A stretch of 59,567 nt of DNA from Prevotella sp. OH937_COT-195 (GTDB lineage Bacteria; Bacteroidota; Bacteroidia; Bacteroidales; Bacteroidaceae). The stretch covers positions 1-59,567 of the forward strand of contig NZ_RQZH01000015.1 of assembly GCF_003932845.1 (NCBI RefSeq). Direction: 5' to 3'. Position numbers and translations under genes: made by a program. Positions 6,744 through 16,568 of this stretch are shown in pieces. Position 1 is the first letter of the stretch; every line of letters starts with the position of its first letter. The notes under the pieces were generated by a model. It ran no database searches, was not told the origin of the DNA, and saw only the letters and a program-made list of their open reading frames with translations.

Positions 6744-9272
6744 TTACGAAGCACAACTCTCGCACTCCTCCACCTCAAGCGATTTGCTGCGCACATAATA
6801 TATCGTCTTAACGCCGCATTCCCATGCCAGCAGATATAAGTTCAACACTCTGCGCATTGTAAAATCGTTGGTAATATACAGGTTGAGACTCTGTGCTTGG
6901 TCAATATGTCTTTGTCGTACACCTGCCGCTCGCACGCTCCATGTTTGGTCTGTGAGATACGCTCCTTTGTAAATCCAATAGGTTTTGTCCGACAATCTCG
7001 GCGCCACCCGTGGAAGCATTGCCCCCCGTTTCTCCTCGAGGAAGAATCTTTTCATCACGGGGTCTGTCCCCGCCGTGGTTCCTGCAATTATGCTCGTGCT
7101 GCTTGTCGGTGCCACGGCCAGCAGATAGGCGTTGCGCATGCCTTGCACGTTCACTTTGTCGGCAATGCGTTTCCATTCGTCCGATGCGTAGCCACGCTTT
7201 TCAAAGTAGGCTCCACTCTGCCAGTCGCTGCCGTCAAAATAAAGATACGAACCTTTCTCTCGCGCTATGTCCGAACTTGCCTCTATTGCGGCACGGTTTA
7301 TCCTTTCGAACACCTCGTCCATGAAAGCAAGATGTTTTTCGCTCTCCCATTTTATCCCGCGCACGGCCAAAGCATGATGATAACCACTCACACCGAGTCC
7401 GATGCTGCGATAGCGCTGGTTGGTTATCCGCGCATAATGCAACGGGTAGAAGTTCAGGTCTATCACGTTGTCGAGCGCACGCACCACGGTTGCCACCTTT
7501 TCTTTCATCTCTTTCTCGTCTTCCAACGGCAGATGACCGAGCGAAAGACTGGCAAGGTTGCACACCACGAAATCGCCCGGGCGTGTGGTCTTCACCACCA
7601 CCGTGTCGCCGCCGTCGGTCTTTATCTCGCTTGAAACAGTCTCTATGGGCGACATGTTCTGTGCAATCTCCGTGCAAAGGTTCGAGCAATATATAATGCC
7701 CTTGTGACCGTTGGGGTTGGCGCGGTTCACTATGTCGCGGTTGAATGTGAACGGTGTTCCCGTCTCCACCGCCGACCGGAGTACAAGTCGCACAATGTCC
7801 TTTATGGTCATTACTCGCCGCGACAGGCGCATGTCGTTTACGCAATCCTTGTATCTGCGTTCCCATTCCTCGCCGTGGTAATCTTCAAGAGAATAACCTT
7901 TTACCGACAAAATCTCGTTGGGGCAGAACATGCACCATTGCAGATCGAGATTTTCCTTTGCCATGCGCCAGAACAAGTCGGGATAGCACACGGCAGGGAA
8001 TATGTCGTGCGCCTTCATTCTGTCGTCTCCGTTGTTTGTCCTCAACTGCAGAAATTCCGGCAAATCCTTGTGCCATACGTCCAGATACACCGCCACGGCT
8101 CCCTGGCGCATGCCCAACTGATCTACCGCCACTGCCGTGTCGTTAACCAATTTCATCCATCTCACCACGCCTCCCGCCGCGCCTTTGAATCCTCTTATCT
8201 TGCCTCCGGTGGCGCGCACCTTGCCGAAATACATTCCCATTCCTCCGCCGAACTTGCTTACCATCGCAAAATTGTCGATGCTGCGGTATATCCCTTCAAG
8301 ACTGTCGGGCACCGTGTCTATGAAACAACTCGATAATTGGTGGAACGGTTTGCGGGCATTTGAGAGCGTAGGCGTGGCCATCGTCACCTCCAAGCGGCTC
8401 AGCATGTCGTAGAATTTACGCACCCACTCCATTCTGTCTGTTTTCTCGTTCATGGCAAGATGCAGCGCGATGCCGAGATACATTTCCTGCACCCTCTCAA
8501 TAGGTTTCTGCGAGTAAGTGCGTATAAGATACCGCTTGTCGAGCAAATCGAGTCCCGAATAATTCAGCAAATTGTTTCGTGCGGGCTGCATGTATGTCGC
8601 GGCTTTCTCTATCTCTTCTTTCGAATAGGCATCAATGATGTATGCACCGTACAGACCTTCGTCTGTCAGGTATCGCAGTTTGTCGTGGAAACACCGTATC
8701 CCCTCCGTCTCTTCCACATTCTTAATCTCCTCTTCTCGTTTGAAAGACAAAATTCGTGCGGCGACAAACTCCCAGTCGGGTGCCTCCTGCGTGGTCATCT
8801 CCACGGCTGCCTTTACGAGTGCGGAAAGTTTTTCTCCGGGCTTCATGCCGTGTTTGACAAAACTTCCGAACTTGTCGGCAAGCAGCGAAATGCCGTATTC
8901 GTTTCCTTTGAAATCTCCGGCTATACCTTTCAGGACTTCGGCAATCGCCTCGTTTCCCAATTCTTCGGCAATTCTGTTGAGCGATTTTCTTTGCTCCGTT
9001 CGCTGCCATCTGAAAAGAATATAACTCTTTGCCTCGTTGTAGAAACCGTTGCTCATAAGGCATTGTTCCACAAGGTCTTGTATATTCTCGACAGTTCGTT
9101 TAAGCGGATTTTCCGTTATTGTTTTCTCAACCGAGTCAACCATTTCGTATAGTTTCGTCTCGTCGGGAATTTGTCCCGTACTTGCGAAACTCTTTCTTAT
9201 GGCAACGGCAATCTTCTCTTTGTCATATTGCTCCACCGCGCCATTTCTCTTCACAATCTCCATAATATACAC
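6744..9272 (-). CDS. nrdA: Ribonucleoside-diphosphate reductase, alpha (catalytic) subunit
   Basis: 842 residues. It reduces ribonucleotides to deoxyribonucleotides aerobically with NrdB. Residues 1-90 are an ATP-cone allosteric domain (EIVKRNGAVEQYDKEKIAVAIRKSF). The R1 barrel follows, with active-site segments RDIVNRANPNG, YCSNLCTEI and NLASLSLG, and the R1 signature near YRSIGLGVSGYHHAL. The C-terminus carries the redox pair in CESC. Length is normal. The start could be MYIM at 9272 or MEIVK at 9263. A TACCTTTG promoter lies at 9311-9318. Confidence 0.97.
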   Translation of the reverse strand: MYIMEIVKRNGAVEQYDKEKIAVAIRKSFASTGQIPDETKLYEMVDSVEKTITENPLKRTVENIQDLVEQCLMSNGFYNEAKSYILFRWQRTEQRKSLNRIAEELGNEAIAEVLKGIAGDFKGNEYGISLLADKFGSFVKHGMKPGEKLSALVKAAVEMTTQEAPDWEFVAARILSFKREEEIKNVEETEGIRCFHDKLRYLTDEGLYGAYIIDAYSKEEIEKAATYMQPARNNLLNYSGLDLLDKRYLIRTYSQKPIERVQEMYLGIALHLAMNEKTDRMEWVRKFYDMLSRLEVTMATPTLSNARKPFHQLSSCFIDTVPDSLEGIYRSIDNFAMVSKFGGGMGMYFGKVRATGGKIRGFKGAAGGVVRWMKLVNDTAVAVDQLGMRQGAVAVYLDVWHKDLPEFLQLRTNNGDDRMKAHDIFPAVCYPDLFWRMAKENLDLQWCMFCPNEILSVKGYSLEDYHGEEWERRYKDCVNDMRLSRRVMTIKDIVRLVLRSAVETGTPFTFNRDIVNRANPNGHKGIIYCSNLCTEIAQNMSPIETVSSEIKTDGGDTVVVKTTRPGDFVVCNLASLSLGHLPLEDEKEMKEKVATVVRALDNVIDLNFYPLHYARITNQRYRSIGLGVSGYHHALAVRGIKWESEKHLAFMDEVFERINRAAIEASSDIAREKGSYLYFDGSDWQSGAYFEKRGYASDEWKRIADKVNVQGMRNAYLLAVAPTSSTSIIAGTTAGTDPVMKRFFLEEKRGAMLPRVAPRLSDKTYWIYKGAYLTDQTWSVRAAGVRQRHIDQAQSLNLYITNDFTMRRVLNLYLLAWECGVKTIYYVRSKSLEVEECESCAS

Positions 9273-9310
9273 TCTAATTTATGTAAACAGCCTGATGAAA
9301 AATTCGGCGA

Positions 9311-9342
9311 CAAAGGTACGAATTTATATTTATTGCCACTAA
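9311..9342 (-). promoter_or_regulatory. Promoter of nrdA-nrdB
   Basis: On the minus strand TTAG (9342-9339), 20 bases, then TACCTTTG (9318-9311), 38 bases before the nrdA start. The -33 box matches three of four bases. Confidence 0.6.
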
Positions 9343-9649
9343 AAATATTTTGGGATAATTTCAAAAATACTCAAAATAATCGCCGTCATGTCCGATTGTG
9401 TTTTTTGCATGGTACCCGCCGTCCGGCAAAACAGCCTGAATTGTTTTGCAATTTCGGCGGTTTTACCCGACAATTTCGGCGGTTTTGCTCTGCGTTTTGA
9501 CACCAAACGGGTTGCGTACCGCGGCAAACCGTATGCCATTCTCTTGCAAAAGCACAAATAATGTCAAAATAAAACTTAAAAAATGCTTCCAAAATCATTA
9601 TTTTAAATAATAATAATGACAAACAAGGCGGTAATTGCAGAAAACTAAT

Positions 9650-9657
9650 TACTTTTG
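9650..9657 (+). promoter_or_regulatory. Possible -7 box for the DUF6242 lipoprotein gene
   Basis: TACTTTTG fits TAnnTTTG and lies 27 bases before the ATG at 9685. No TTTG is found at the expected spacing upstream. Confidence 0.35.
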
Positions 9658-9684
9658 CACATAAAAATTTAAACGATTGGTAAA

Positions 9685-11085
9685 ATGAGAAGGATTATTG
9701 CACCTTTCATAATAATATTGTTTGCGGCAACGACATTGGTGTCGTGTTTCAGTGACGAGAACGAGGACGTGGCGCGTTTCGGCGACACCGGAATAAACTC
9801 GTTTGTCATAAGCAACATGAAAGTATATGTAACCACGAAATCGTCCAAAGGCGAAGACAGTACTTACTTTGTAAGGCAGAGTGGAGCATCGTTCAATTTC
9901 CGGATAGACCAGAAAAAAAACGAGATATACAACCCCGACTCGCTGCCTTACGGTACGGACGCTGCCAAACTGCTCGTTACGGTGGGTACGGTGAACAACG
10001 GACGAGTGGGACTGAAAATGCCCGACGGTAAAGAAATAAGGAGCATCACTAACACAGACTCGCTCGATTTTACGACACCGCGCACGTTGGTAATTCTAAG
10101 CAACGACGGCAAAAACACGCGGGAATACACCGTGAAAGTAAACGTTCACAAGCAGAAGGCATACGATTTCAAATGGACAATGCTCGCCAACAATACCGAT
10201 ATTGCGGCATTCAAGATGTTGAGGGCATTCGAAATAGGCGGGCAAATAGTGGTTTACGGCAGCGACGGAGTAAAAACCACCGCACTGCAAACCGGTATCG
10301 GCGACGGCAAGACGTGGCAGCCATTGCCACTAAACTTGGACGGCACGCTCGATGCCAATGCCTTTCAGGGTATCGTGAAGAAAGGCGACAGACTTTATGT
10401 CATGCACGACGGCAAACTGCTATCTTCTGCCAATGGCGGGAATTGGGAGGTTGTGGCCACGCCGAACGTCAAGAAATTGGTGGCGGCATCGGGCACCAAA
10501 TTGTTTGCAATCAATGCCGAAGGCAGACTGGCAAGCAGTACCGACGGTGCGGAATGGACGACAGACGGCATGGACGGAGGCACCGACTTGTTGCCTGCGA
10601 CAGATATATGTTATGCCTGCATGCCGCTGCGTACCAACAACGACATAGAACGTGTGGTGCTGATTGGTAATCGCGGCGCGGCAACATATACTGCCGACAC
10701 AACCGCAGTGGTGTGGGGAAAAATAGACGACAACGGCAACAATGCGGTGAACATGCCGTGGGCATATTATGTGGTTGACGGCAAAAACAAATATGTGATG
10801 CCGCGACTTGCCGGACTAAGCATGACAAAATACGGCGAAAGGTTGTTGGCAGTGGGAGGCAAGGGCATACCACCGTGCAAGACGGCTGCATACGACAAGA
10901 TATATACCAGTGCCGACGGCGGTATAACATGGAAAAATGACATAAGTTACCAACTGCCCGGAGGCATAGACAAGAATGCCGCGGCGATGGCTCTCGCAAC
11001 AGACACCGACCGGCATCTCTGGATTATATGTGCAGGAACGGGACAGGTGTGGCGCGGCAGACTGAACAAACTGGGCTGGAAATAA
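9685..11085 (+). CDS. DUF6242-type lipoprotein
   Basis: 466 residues with a lipoprotein signal (lipobox LVSC, Cys21) followed by an acidic stretch SDENED, typical of Bacteroidota surface or periplasmic lipoproteins. The N-terminal 150 residues match my recollection of DUF6242 (NSFVISNMKVYV, IYNPDSLPYGTD, SLDFTTPRTLVI, YTVKVNVHK). The rest shows repeated beta-propeller-like units with W/G patterns (SSANGGNWEVV, STDGAEWTTDG, SADGGITWKND), resembling BNR/sialidase Asp-box repeats. The function is unknown. It opens a rightward run with the DUF6089 protein, uppS and bamA. Confidence 0.75.
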   Translation: MRRIIAPFIIILFAATTLVSCFSDENEDVARFGDTGINSFVISNMKVYVTTKSSKGEDSTYFVRQSGASFNFRIDQKKNEIYNPDSLPYGTDAAKLLVTVGTVNNGRVGLKMPDGKEIRSITNTDSLDFTTPRTLVILSNDGKNTREYTVKVNVHKQKAYDFKWTMLANNTDIAAFKMLRAFEIGGQIVVYGSDGVKTTALQTGIGDGKTWQPLPLNLDGTLDANAFQGIVKKGDRLYVMHDGKLLSSANGGNWEVVATPNVKKLVAASGTKLFAINAEGRLASSTDGAEWTTDGMDGGTDLLPATDICYACMPLRTNNDIERVVLIGNRGAATYTADTTAVVWGKIDDNGNNAVNMPWAYYVVDGKNKYVMPRLAGLSMTKYGERLLAVGGKGIPPCKTAAYDKIYTSADGGITWKNDISYQLPGGIDKNAAAMALATDTDRHLWIICAGTGQVWRGRLNKLGWK

Positions 11086-11153
11086 ACACTGCGGTCGGCA
11101 AGAAACCGACTTCCACACCACACATATATATAAAAGGAAAGAAAAGAAGGAAG

Positions 11154-11858
11154 ATGAATCACGTTGCCAAAAACACTATGCGCTTTGCCATTACTGCGGC
11201 AGTCTTGCTCTTCTCGCTCACGACATGGGCGCAGGAAGACGAGGAATACCGCATGGAAATAGGTGCGGGAGCAGGGGTGACGGGGTATCTCGGCGACTTC
11301 AATTCGAGTCTCGCGAAAAACATTCAACCATCGGCAACTGCCGTGATGCGCAGATATTTCAACCCGTACATGGGACTGAAAGCGCAGGCGGGCTACGGAA
11401 AGATTAAGGGGAAAGCGGCAGACGCCGGAACATACTACCCCGAATTCGACGGCTCGGGGTATGAGTTTGACAACACGCTCGTAAACTTCGACATAACATA
11501 CGAATACAATTTCTGGCCATACGGCACGGGAAGAGAATACCGCGGAGCAAGACCGCTGACACCGTTCATCGCACTCGGACTGGGAGGAACATTCGTAAAA
11601 GGAAAGGAAAAAAACAACTTTACCGCAAACTTACCACTGGGAGTAGGCGTGAAATACAAAATAGCACCGAGGCTGAACCTCGGAATAGAATGGGCAATGC
11701 ACTTCTCGCTGAGCGACGAACTCGATGGGGCAAAAGACCCGTACATGGTGAAGAGCAGCGGTGCATTCAAGAATACGGACTGCTATCACACACTTCAGGT
11801 TACGCTGACATACAGTTTCATGCCGAAGTGCAGGACATGCCACAACGATATATACTGA
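11154..11858 (+). CDS. DUF6089-type outer-membrane beta-barrel protein
   Basis: 234 residues from [11 protein letters not shown], chosen because it begins a clean signal peptide ending TTWAQ. The longer open frame starts inside the previous gene. The mature part has the N-terminal [20 protein letters not shown] and alternating aromatic strands, and ends in an aromatic C-terminal strand region. Its family commonly precedes uppS-bamA in Bacteroidota genomes. The stop at 11858 is only two bases before the uppS start. The molecular role is not known. Confidence 0.75.
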   Translation: MNHVAKNTMRFAITAAVLLFSLTTWAQEDEEYRMEIGAGAGVTGYLGDFNSSLAKNIQPSATAVMRRYFNPYMGLKAQAGYGKIKGKAADAGTYYPEFDGSGYEFDNTLVNFDITYEYNFWPYGTGREYRGARPLTPFIALGLGGTFVKGKEKNNFTANLPLGVGVKYKIAPRLNLGIEWAMHFSLSDELDGAKDPYMVKSSGAFKNTDCYHTLQVTLTYSFMPKCRTCHNDIY

Positions 11859-11860
11859 TT

Positions 11861-12610
11861 ATGGAACAACTGGATTTGAACAGAATTCCGCAGCACATCG
11901 CCGTCATAATGGACGGCAACGGACGCTGGGCAAAAGAACGCGGATGCGAACGCACATACGGACATCAGGCAGGTGTGGAAACGGTGCGCCGTATAACGTC
12001 AGAGTGTGTCAAGCTGGGAGTGAAATATCTCACGCTTTACACTTTCTCGACAGAGAACTGGGGACGACCGGCAGCAGAAGTGGCGGCTCTCATGGGACTT
12101 GTACTGACATCGCTCGAGGACGAGATATTCATGAAGAACAATGTCAGACTGCGGGTTATCGGAGACATAGACAGACTGCCGAAAGAGGTGGCAGAGAAAC
12201 TATGGAACACCATGGAACGCACCGCCGACAACGACAGCATGACACTCGTGGTGGCTCTAAGTTACTCCGCACGATGGGAAATAACACAGGCTGTGCGAGA
12301 CATAGTGTGGGAGATAAAGAAAAACAACCTCGTGCCTGCCACCATAGACCCCGACGAGATTACCGAGGAAACGGTGGCAAAGCACCTCGAGACATATTTC
12401 ATGCCCGACCCCGAACTGCTAATACGAACGGGAGGAGAACTGCGCGTGAGCAACTACCTGCTGTGGCAGATTGCATATTCGGAACTGTATTTCACGGAAA
12501 CATACTGGCCGGATTTCGACGAACAAGACTTGCATGCAGCCATACTCGACTATCAGGGCAGACAGAGACGTTTCGGGAAAACGGGCGAACAGGTGGAAGA
12601 GAAAGAGTAA
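11861..12610 (+). CDS. uppS: Isoprenyl transferase (undecaprenyl diphosphate synthase)
   Basis: A 249-residue cis-prenyltransferase that adds isopentenyl units to farnesyl diphosphate to make the C55 lipid carrier for peptidoglycan and O-antigen. Catalytic Asp18 lies in [47 protein letters not shown] and [13 protein letters not shown] are the other conserved regions. The start ATG at 11861 is chosen for the N-terminal homology [19 protein letters not shown]. An upstream open frame overlaps the DUF6089 gene and is not credible. Confidence 0.96.
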   Translation: MEQLDLNRIPQHIAVIMDGNGRWAKERGCERTYGHQAGVETVRRITSECVKLGVKYLTLYTFSTENWGRPAAEVAALMGLVLTSLEDEIFMKNNVRLRVIGDIDRLPKEVAEKLWNTMERTADNDSMTLVVALSYSARWEITQAVRDIVWEIKKNNLVPATIDPDEITEETVAKHLETYFMPDPELLIRTGGELRVSNYLLWQIAYSELYFTETYWPDFDEQDLHAAILDYQGRQRRFGKTGEQVEEKE

Positions 12611-12667
12611 CCGGAAGAAAACCGGAGACTGAAACTTCAAAAAGAACAAATACAACAGACGTTGATA

Positions 12668-15283
12668 ATGAATATTTCGATAAGGAAAGTTTTGCTGGCG
12701 ACTATGGCGATGATAAGCATCGCCGCAGGAGCACAAGAGAAAATAATAAATCCGGAGATAACGTATGCGGGAAACCCACGCAACTGCGTGATTGGGGGTA
12801 TAGCCGTGTCGGGCGTGGAAGGATATGAAGACTATGTACTAACGGGCATATCGGGACTGGTAAAGGGACAGTATGTAACACTGCCGGGAACGGAGATTAC
12901 GGAGGCGGTGAAACGATACTGGAAGCACGGACTGTTCTCGAAGGTGGCGATAACCGCCGACTCCATCGTGGGAGACAAGGTGTATCTGCATTTCCATCTC
13001 GCACTGAGACCGCGCGTCAGCACAATAAACTACATCGGACTTAAGAAGGGCGAGCGCGAGGATATGGAGAAGAAACTCGGACTGCTGAAAGGCTCGCAGA
13101 TTACGCCTAACATGATTGACAGGGCAAAGATTCTTGCAAAGAGATATTATGACGACAAGGGTTACAAGAACGCCGAAATCGAAATAACGCAACGCGACGA
13201 CGTAACGGGAAAGAATATGGTTATACTCGACGTGGTGGTGGATAAGAAGCAGAAGATGAAGGTGCATGAGATAATAATCGATGGCAACGAGAAACTTACT
13301 GACAGAAAGATTAAAGGAGGACTGTTCAGGAAAGGAGCGTTGTCAAAAATGCACGAGGCGGGGAAACTGTCGAGTTTCCTTAAATCGAAAAAATACACGC
13401 CGGAGAGATATGCCGAGGATAAAAAGAAACTCATTGCCAAATACAACGAGTTGGGATACCGAGATGCCGTAATCGTGGAAGATTCGGTGTGGAACTACGA
13501 CGACAAGCACGTAAACATATATATAAAGGTGGAGGAAGGAAGGAAGTACTACCTGCGCAACATCACATGGGTGGGAAACACGGTATACAACACCGATTTC
13601 CTCGCGGCACAACTGGGAATGCAATCCGGAGACGTGTATAACCAAAAGTTTATGAACAAACGTCTGTCGGAAGACGAGGATGCCGTGGGAAACCTGTATT
13701 GGAACAACGGATACTTGTTCTACAGCCTGCAACCCACGGAAATAAATATCGTGGGAGACTCGATAGACCTTGAGATGCGTATTCAGGAAGGACCGCAGGC
13801 ACACGTCAACAGGGTGCGAATAAACGGAAACGACCGCTTGTACGAGAATGTCATAAGGCGCGAACTGAGAACGAAACCGGGAGACCTCTTCTCGAAAGAG
13901 GCTCTGCAACGTTCGCAACGAGAACTGGCTTCGATGGGACATTTCGACCCGGAGCATGTGCTGCCAGACGTGAAACCGAACTACGAAGACGGTACGGTGG
14001 ATATTGATTGGAATTTGATGCAGAAATCGAACGACCAGATAGAATTCTCACTCGGATGGGGACAGACGGGCGTAATAGGACGAGTGGGACTGAAACTGAA
14101 CAATTTCTCGATGGCAAATCTGTTCCGCAAAAACAACGAACGCAGAGGTATTCTGCCTGTGGGAGACGGAGAGATTCTCTCGATAGGGGCACAGACGAAC
14201 GGAAGATATTACCAGTCGTACAACGCGAGTTACTCAACCAACTGGTTCGGGGGCAAACGTCCCATACAGTTTACCGTGGGAGCATATTATAGTAAGCAGA
14301 CAGGCGTGTCGAGTAATTTCTATAACAATGCCTACATGAACAATTACTACAACTATCTGTACGGCGTTGGGAGCAATTACTACAATAGTTACGAGAACTA
14401 TTACGACCCCGACAAGTATATAAGAATGATAGGAGCGAGTATCGGATGGGGTACGCGACTACGCTGGCCGGACGATTATTTCATGCTAAACGTGGAACTT
14501 GGATACACGAGGTATATGCTGAAGAACTGGCGATATTTCCTCGTTTCCACCGGAAACTGCAACAACCTGAATGTGGGCATAACGTTGTCGCGCATATCTA
14601 CCGACAACCAACTCTTCCCGCGTCGCGGCTCGGAGTTTACCGCATCGCTGTCGATAACACCGCCGTGGAGCAAGTTCGAGAAAAAAGATTACAAGAATCT
14701 CGCAAGAGACCCGAAGTCGGCAACATACGCAAAAGAACAGCAGGAGAAATACAGATGGATAGAATATCACAAATGGAAATTCAAAGCCCGCACTTTCACC
14801 GCACTTACCGAGGGGCAGAAATGTCTTGTGCTGATGGCACGAGTGGAACTCGGAATACTCGGAGCATATAACAAATACAAGAAATCTCCGTTCGAAACAT
14901 TCTACATGGGAGGAGACGGAATGAGCGGATACAGCAACGGATATGCACAGGAAACAATCGGACTGCGCGGATATGACAACGGTGCGCTTACACCATATTA
15001 TCAAGAAGGATATGCTTACGACCGCTTCACGCTCGAACTGAGATACCCGTTCCTGCTCGGCAACACCACCATCTACGGACTCGCATTTGCCGAGGCAGGA
15101 AACGCTTGGACGAACACAAGCAAGTTCAACCCATTCGAAATGAAACGCTCGGCAGGTCTCGGAGTGCGCATATTCCTGCCTATGGTGGGAATGATGGGTA
15201 TAGACTGGGCTTACGGTTTTGACAAAGTATTCGGGAATAAAGGCGGAGGACAGTTCCACTTCATTCTCGGACAAGAATTCTGA
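12668..15283 (+). CDS. bamA: Outer-membrane protein assembly factor BamA
   Basis: 871 residues. It inserts beta-barrel proteins into the outer membrane. It has a signal peptide (MNISIRKVLLATMAMISIAAGAQ), then about five POTRA domains to residue 430 (for example GLVKGQYVTLPGTEI, VHEIIIDGNEKL, VNRVRINGNDRL), then a 16-strand barrel ending in FHFILGQEF with a terminal Phe. The barrel contains the lid-loop type motif FYMGGDGMSGY (residues about 750-760). A Tyr/Asn-rich insertion occurs at residues about 550-585. The ATG at 12668 is preferred over an in-frame TTG six bases upstream. Three chaperone genes follow, the usual Bacteroidota order. Confidence 0.96.
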   Translation: MNISIRKVLLATMAMISIAAGAQEKIINPEITYAGNPRNCVIGGIAVSGVEGYEDYVLTGISGLVKGQYVTLPGTEITEAVKRYWKHGLFSKVAITADSIVGDKVYLHFHLALRPRVSTINYIGLKKGEREDMEKKLGLLKGSQITPNMIDRAKILAKRYYDDKGYKNAEIEITQRDDVTGKNMVILDVVVDKKQKMKVHEIIIDGNEKLTDRKIKGGLFRKGALSKMHEAGKLSSFLKSKKYTPERYAEDKKKLIAKYNELGYRDAVIVEDSVWNYDDKHVNIYIKVEEGRKYYLRNITWVGNTVYNTDFLAAQLGMQSGDVYNQKFMNKRLSEDEDAVGNLYWNNGYLFYSLQPTEINIVGDSIDLEMRIQEGPQAHVNRVRINGNDRLYENVIRRELRTKPGDLFSKEALQRSQRELASMGHFDPEHVLPDVKPNYEDGTVDIDWNLMQKSNDQIEFSLGWGQTGVIGRVGLKLNNFSMANLFRKNNERRGILPVGDGEILSIGAQTNGRYYQSYNASYSTNWFGGKRPIQFTVGAYYSKQTGVSSNFYNNAYMNNYYNYLYGVGSNYYNSYENYYDPDKYIRMIGASIGWGTRLRWPDDYFMLNVELGYTRYMLKNWRYFLVSTGNCNNLNVGITLSRISTDNQLFPRRGSEFTASLSITPPWSKFEKKDYKNLARDPKSATYAKEQQEKYRWIEYHKWKFKARTFTALTEGQKCLVLMARVELGILGAYNKYKKSPFETFYMGGDGMSGYSNGYAQETIGLRGYDNGALTPYYQEGYAYDRFTLELRYPFLLGNTTIYGLAFAEAGNAWTNTSKFNPFEMKRSAGLGVRIFLPMVGMMGIDWAYGFDKVFGNKGGGQFHFILGQEF

Positions 15284-15305
15284 CAATATATAAAGACTGA
15301 TTAAT

Positions 15306-15818
15306 ATGAGGAAGATAATTGTTACCACAGTATTGGCAATAGTCGCAATGGCGGCTAATGCACAGAAGTTTGCATTGATTGACATGGAATACATACTCAA
15401 AAACGTACCGGCATACGAACGGGCAAACGAGCAACTGAACCAAGTTTCAAAGAGATGGCAGGCAGAGGTGGAGGCATTGAACACCGAGGCGCAAACTATG
15501 TATAAAAACTATCAGAACGAGGTGGTGTTCCTATCGCAAGAGCAGAAGAAAGCAAAGCAGGACGCCATAATGCAAAAGGAGAAGGAGTCGAGCGACCTGA
15601 AACGCAAGTATTTCGGTCCCGAGGGCGAACTGTTCAAGAAACGAACGGCACTTATGACACCGATACAGGAAGAAATCTACAATGCAGTAAAGGATATATC
15701 CGACCTGCGAGGATACTCTCTCGTACTCGACAGAGCCTCGGATGCGGGAATAATTTTCGGCTCGCCGAAGATAGACATAAGCAACGAAGTGTTGCAAAAA
15801 TTAGGCTACGCCAACTGA
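15306..15818 (+). CDS. OmpH/Skp-family periplasmic chaperone (1)
   Basis: 170 residues with a signal peptide ending AANAQ. The body is a long charged helical region (residues about 45-120) typical of the Skp tentacles that hold unfolded barrel proteins. The N-terminal core motif FALIDMEYILKNVPAY and the C-terminal core strand YSLVLDRASDAGIIF are both present. It lies 22 bases after bamA and is the first of three paralogues. A role in delivering barrels to BamA is inferred from family and context. Confidence 0.92.
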   Translation: MRKIIVTTVLAIVAMAANAQKFALIDMEYILKNVPAYERANEQLNQVSKRWQAEVEALNTEAQTMYKNYQNEVVFLSQEQKKAKQDAIMQKEKESSDLKRKYFGPEGELFKKRTALMTPIQEEIYNAVKDISDLRGYSLVLDRASDAGIIFGSPKIDISNEVLQKLGYAN

Positions 15819-15903
15819 AAGGACGGCATGCAGAGACCGTAAAAGTAAATGGAAAAGAGACTGTAACAAAAAATAATAACAATAAAAAATTAGTAGAAAG
15901 AAA

Positions 15904-16404
15904 ATGAAAAAGATTATCGTTATGTTGATGGTGTTCGCTCCGATGTCGCTATTCGCACAAAAGTTCGGGCATGTTGATTCGCAGGCAATCATGCAGGGTA
16001 TGCCGGAGTTCATACAGGCACGCGGAGAAGTGGAAGCACAGACGAAGAAGTACGAGGACGAATTGCAAGGTATGCAGCAGGAATTGCAGCGCAAGAGTGA
16101 GGAGTACGAGAAGAACTCAAGCACGATGAACGACACCAAACGTCAGGAAACAGAGGCAGAACTGCAGAAGATGTACCAGAAGATGCAGCAGGCATATCAA
16201 GACAACCAACAGGCTTTGGCAAAAATGCAGCAGGAAAAAATGCAGCCGATAACAACGAAACTGATTAACGCTATCAAGAATGTCGGCACGGCAGGAGGAT
16301 ATGTTTATATAATGGACACGGCTGCCGGAATACCTTACATCAGTCAGACTCTTAGCAAGGACGTGACCACCGAGGTAAAAGCCGAACTGAATAAACTCAA
16401 GTAA
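15904..16404 (+). CDS. OmpH/Skp-family periplasmic chaperone (2)
   Basis: 166 residues with a signal peptide (MKKIIVMLMVFAPMSLFAQ), then KFGHVDSQAIMQGMPEF. A long Gln/Glu/Lys coiled-coil helix pair spans residues about 40-120, including QQELQRKSEEYEKN and MQQAYQDNQQALAKMQQEKM. The closing strand is GYVYIMDTAAGIPYIS. It is the second of the three copies. An 85-base gap separates it from the first. Confidence 0.93.
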   Translation: MKKIIVMLMVFAPMSLFAQKFGHVDSQAIMQGMPEFIQARGEVEAQTKKYEDELQGMQQELQRKSEEYEKNSSTMNDTKRQETEAELQKMYQKMQQAYQDNQQALAKMQQEKMQPITTKLINAIKNVGTAGGYVYIMDTAAGIPYISQTLSKDVTTEVKAELNKLK

Positions 16405-16436
16405 ACGTACGAATAGTACGAGATTTGGAAAAGAAA

Positions 16437-16523
16437 GGAGACATGGAGTAAAGGTGTCGGCATGTTGTTAACGGACAACCGGGAACGATGTTCTCCAAGA
16501 CACACACTTTACTCCCTGTCTCC
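16437..16523 (+). other. Large imperfect inverted repeat in the intergenic region before the third ompH-like gene
   Basis: The left arm (16437-16458, ggagacatggagtaaag...) is closely matched by the reverse complement of the right arm (16499-16523, ...ctttactccctgtctcc). The 40-base interior contains a second small inverted repeat (gttgt...acaac). A short hairpin cgtac/gtacg sits just upstream at 16406-16420. There is no T run, so this is not a standard terminator. It could be an mRNA-processing or attenuation structure, or a decayed small repeat. Confidence 0.55.
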
Positions 16524-16568
16524 CCAATCATTTATACACCGATGAAACCCGAAGAAAAGATTTTTCCC

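Larger units (their letters stand above)
9273..9684. other. Divergent intergenic region between nrdA and the DUF6242 gene
   Basis: It holds the leftward nrdA promoter and two direct copies of caatttcggcggtttt (9449-9464 and 9471-9486). The same motif type recurs in two other intergenic regions (near 26740 and 52850). A weak rightward -7 box TACTTTTG is at 9650-9657. No gene is seen. Confidence 0.6.

Noticed and set aside
7234..7866. Long open frames antisense to nrdA and many others opposite strong genes
   Set aside because: They are shadows of well-identified genes with no independent motif, and their predicted proteins are rich in Arg, His and Cys.
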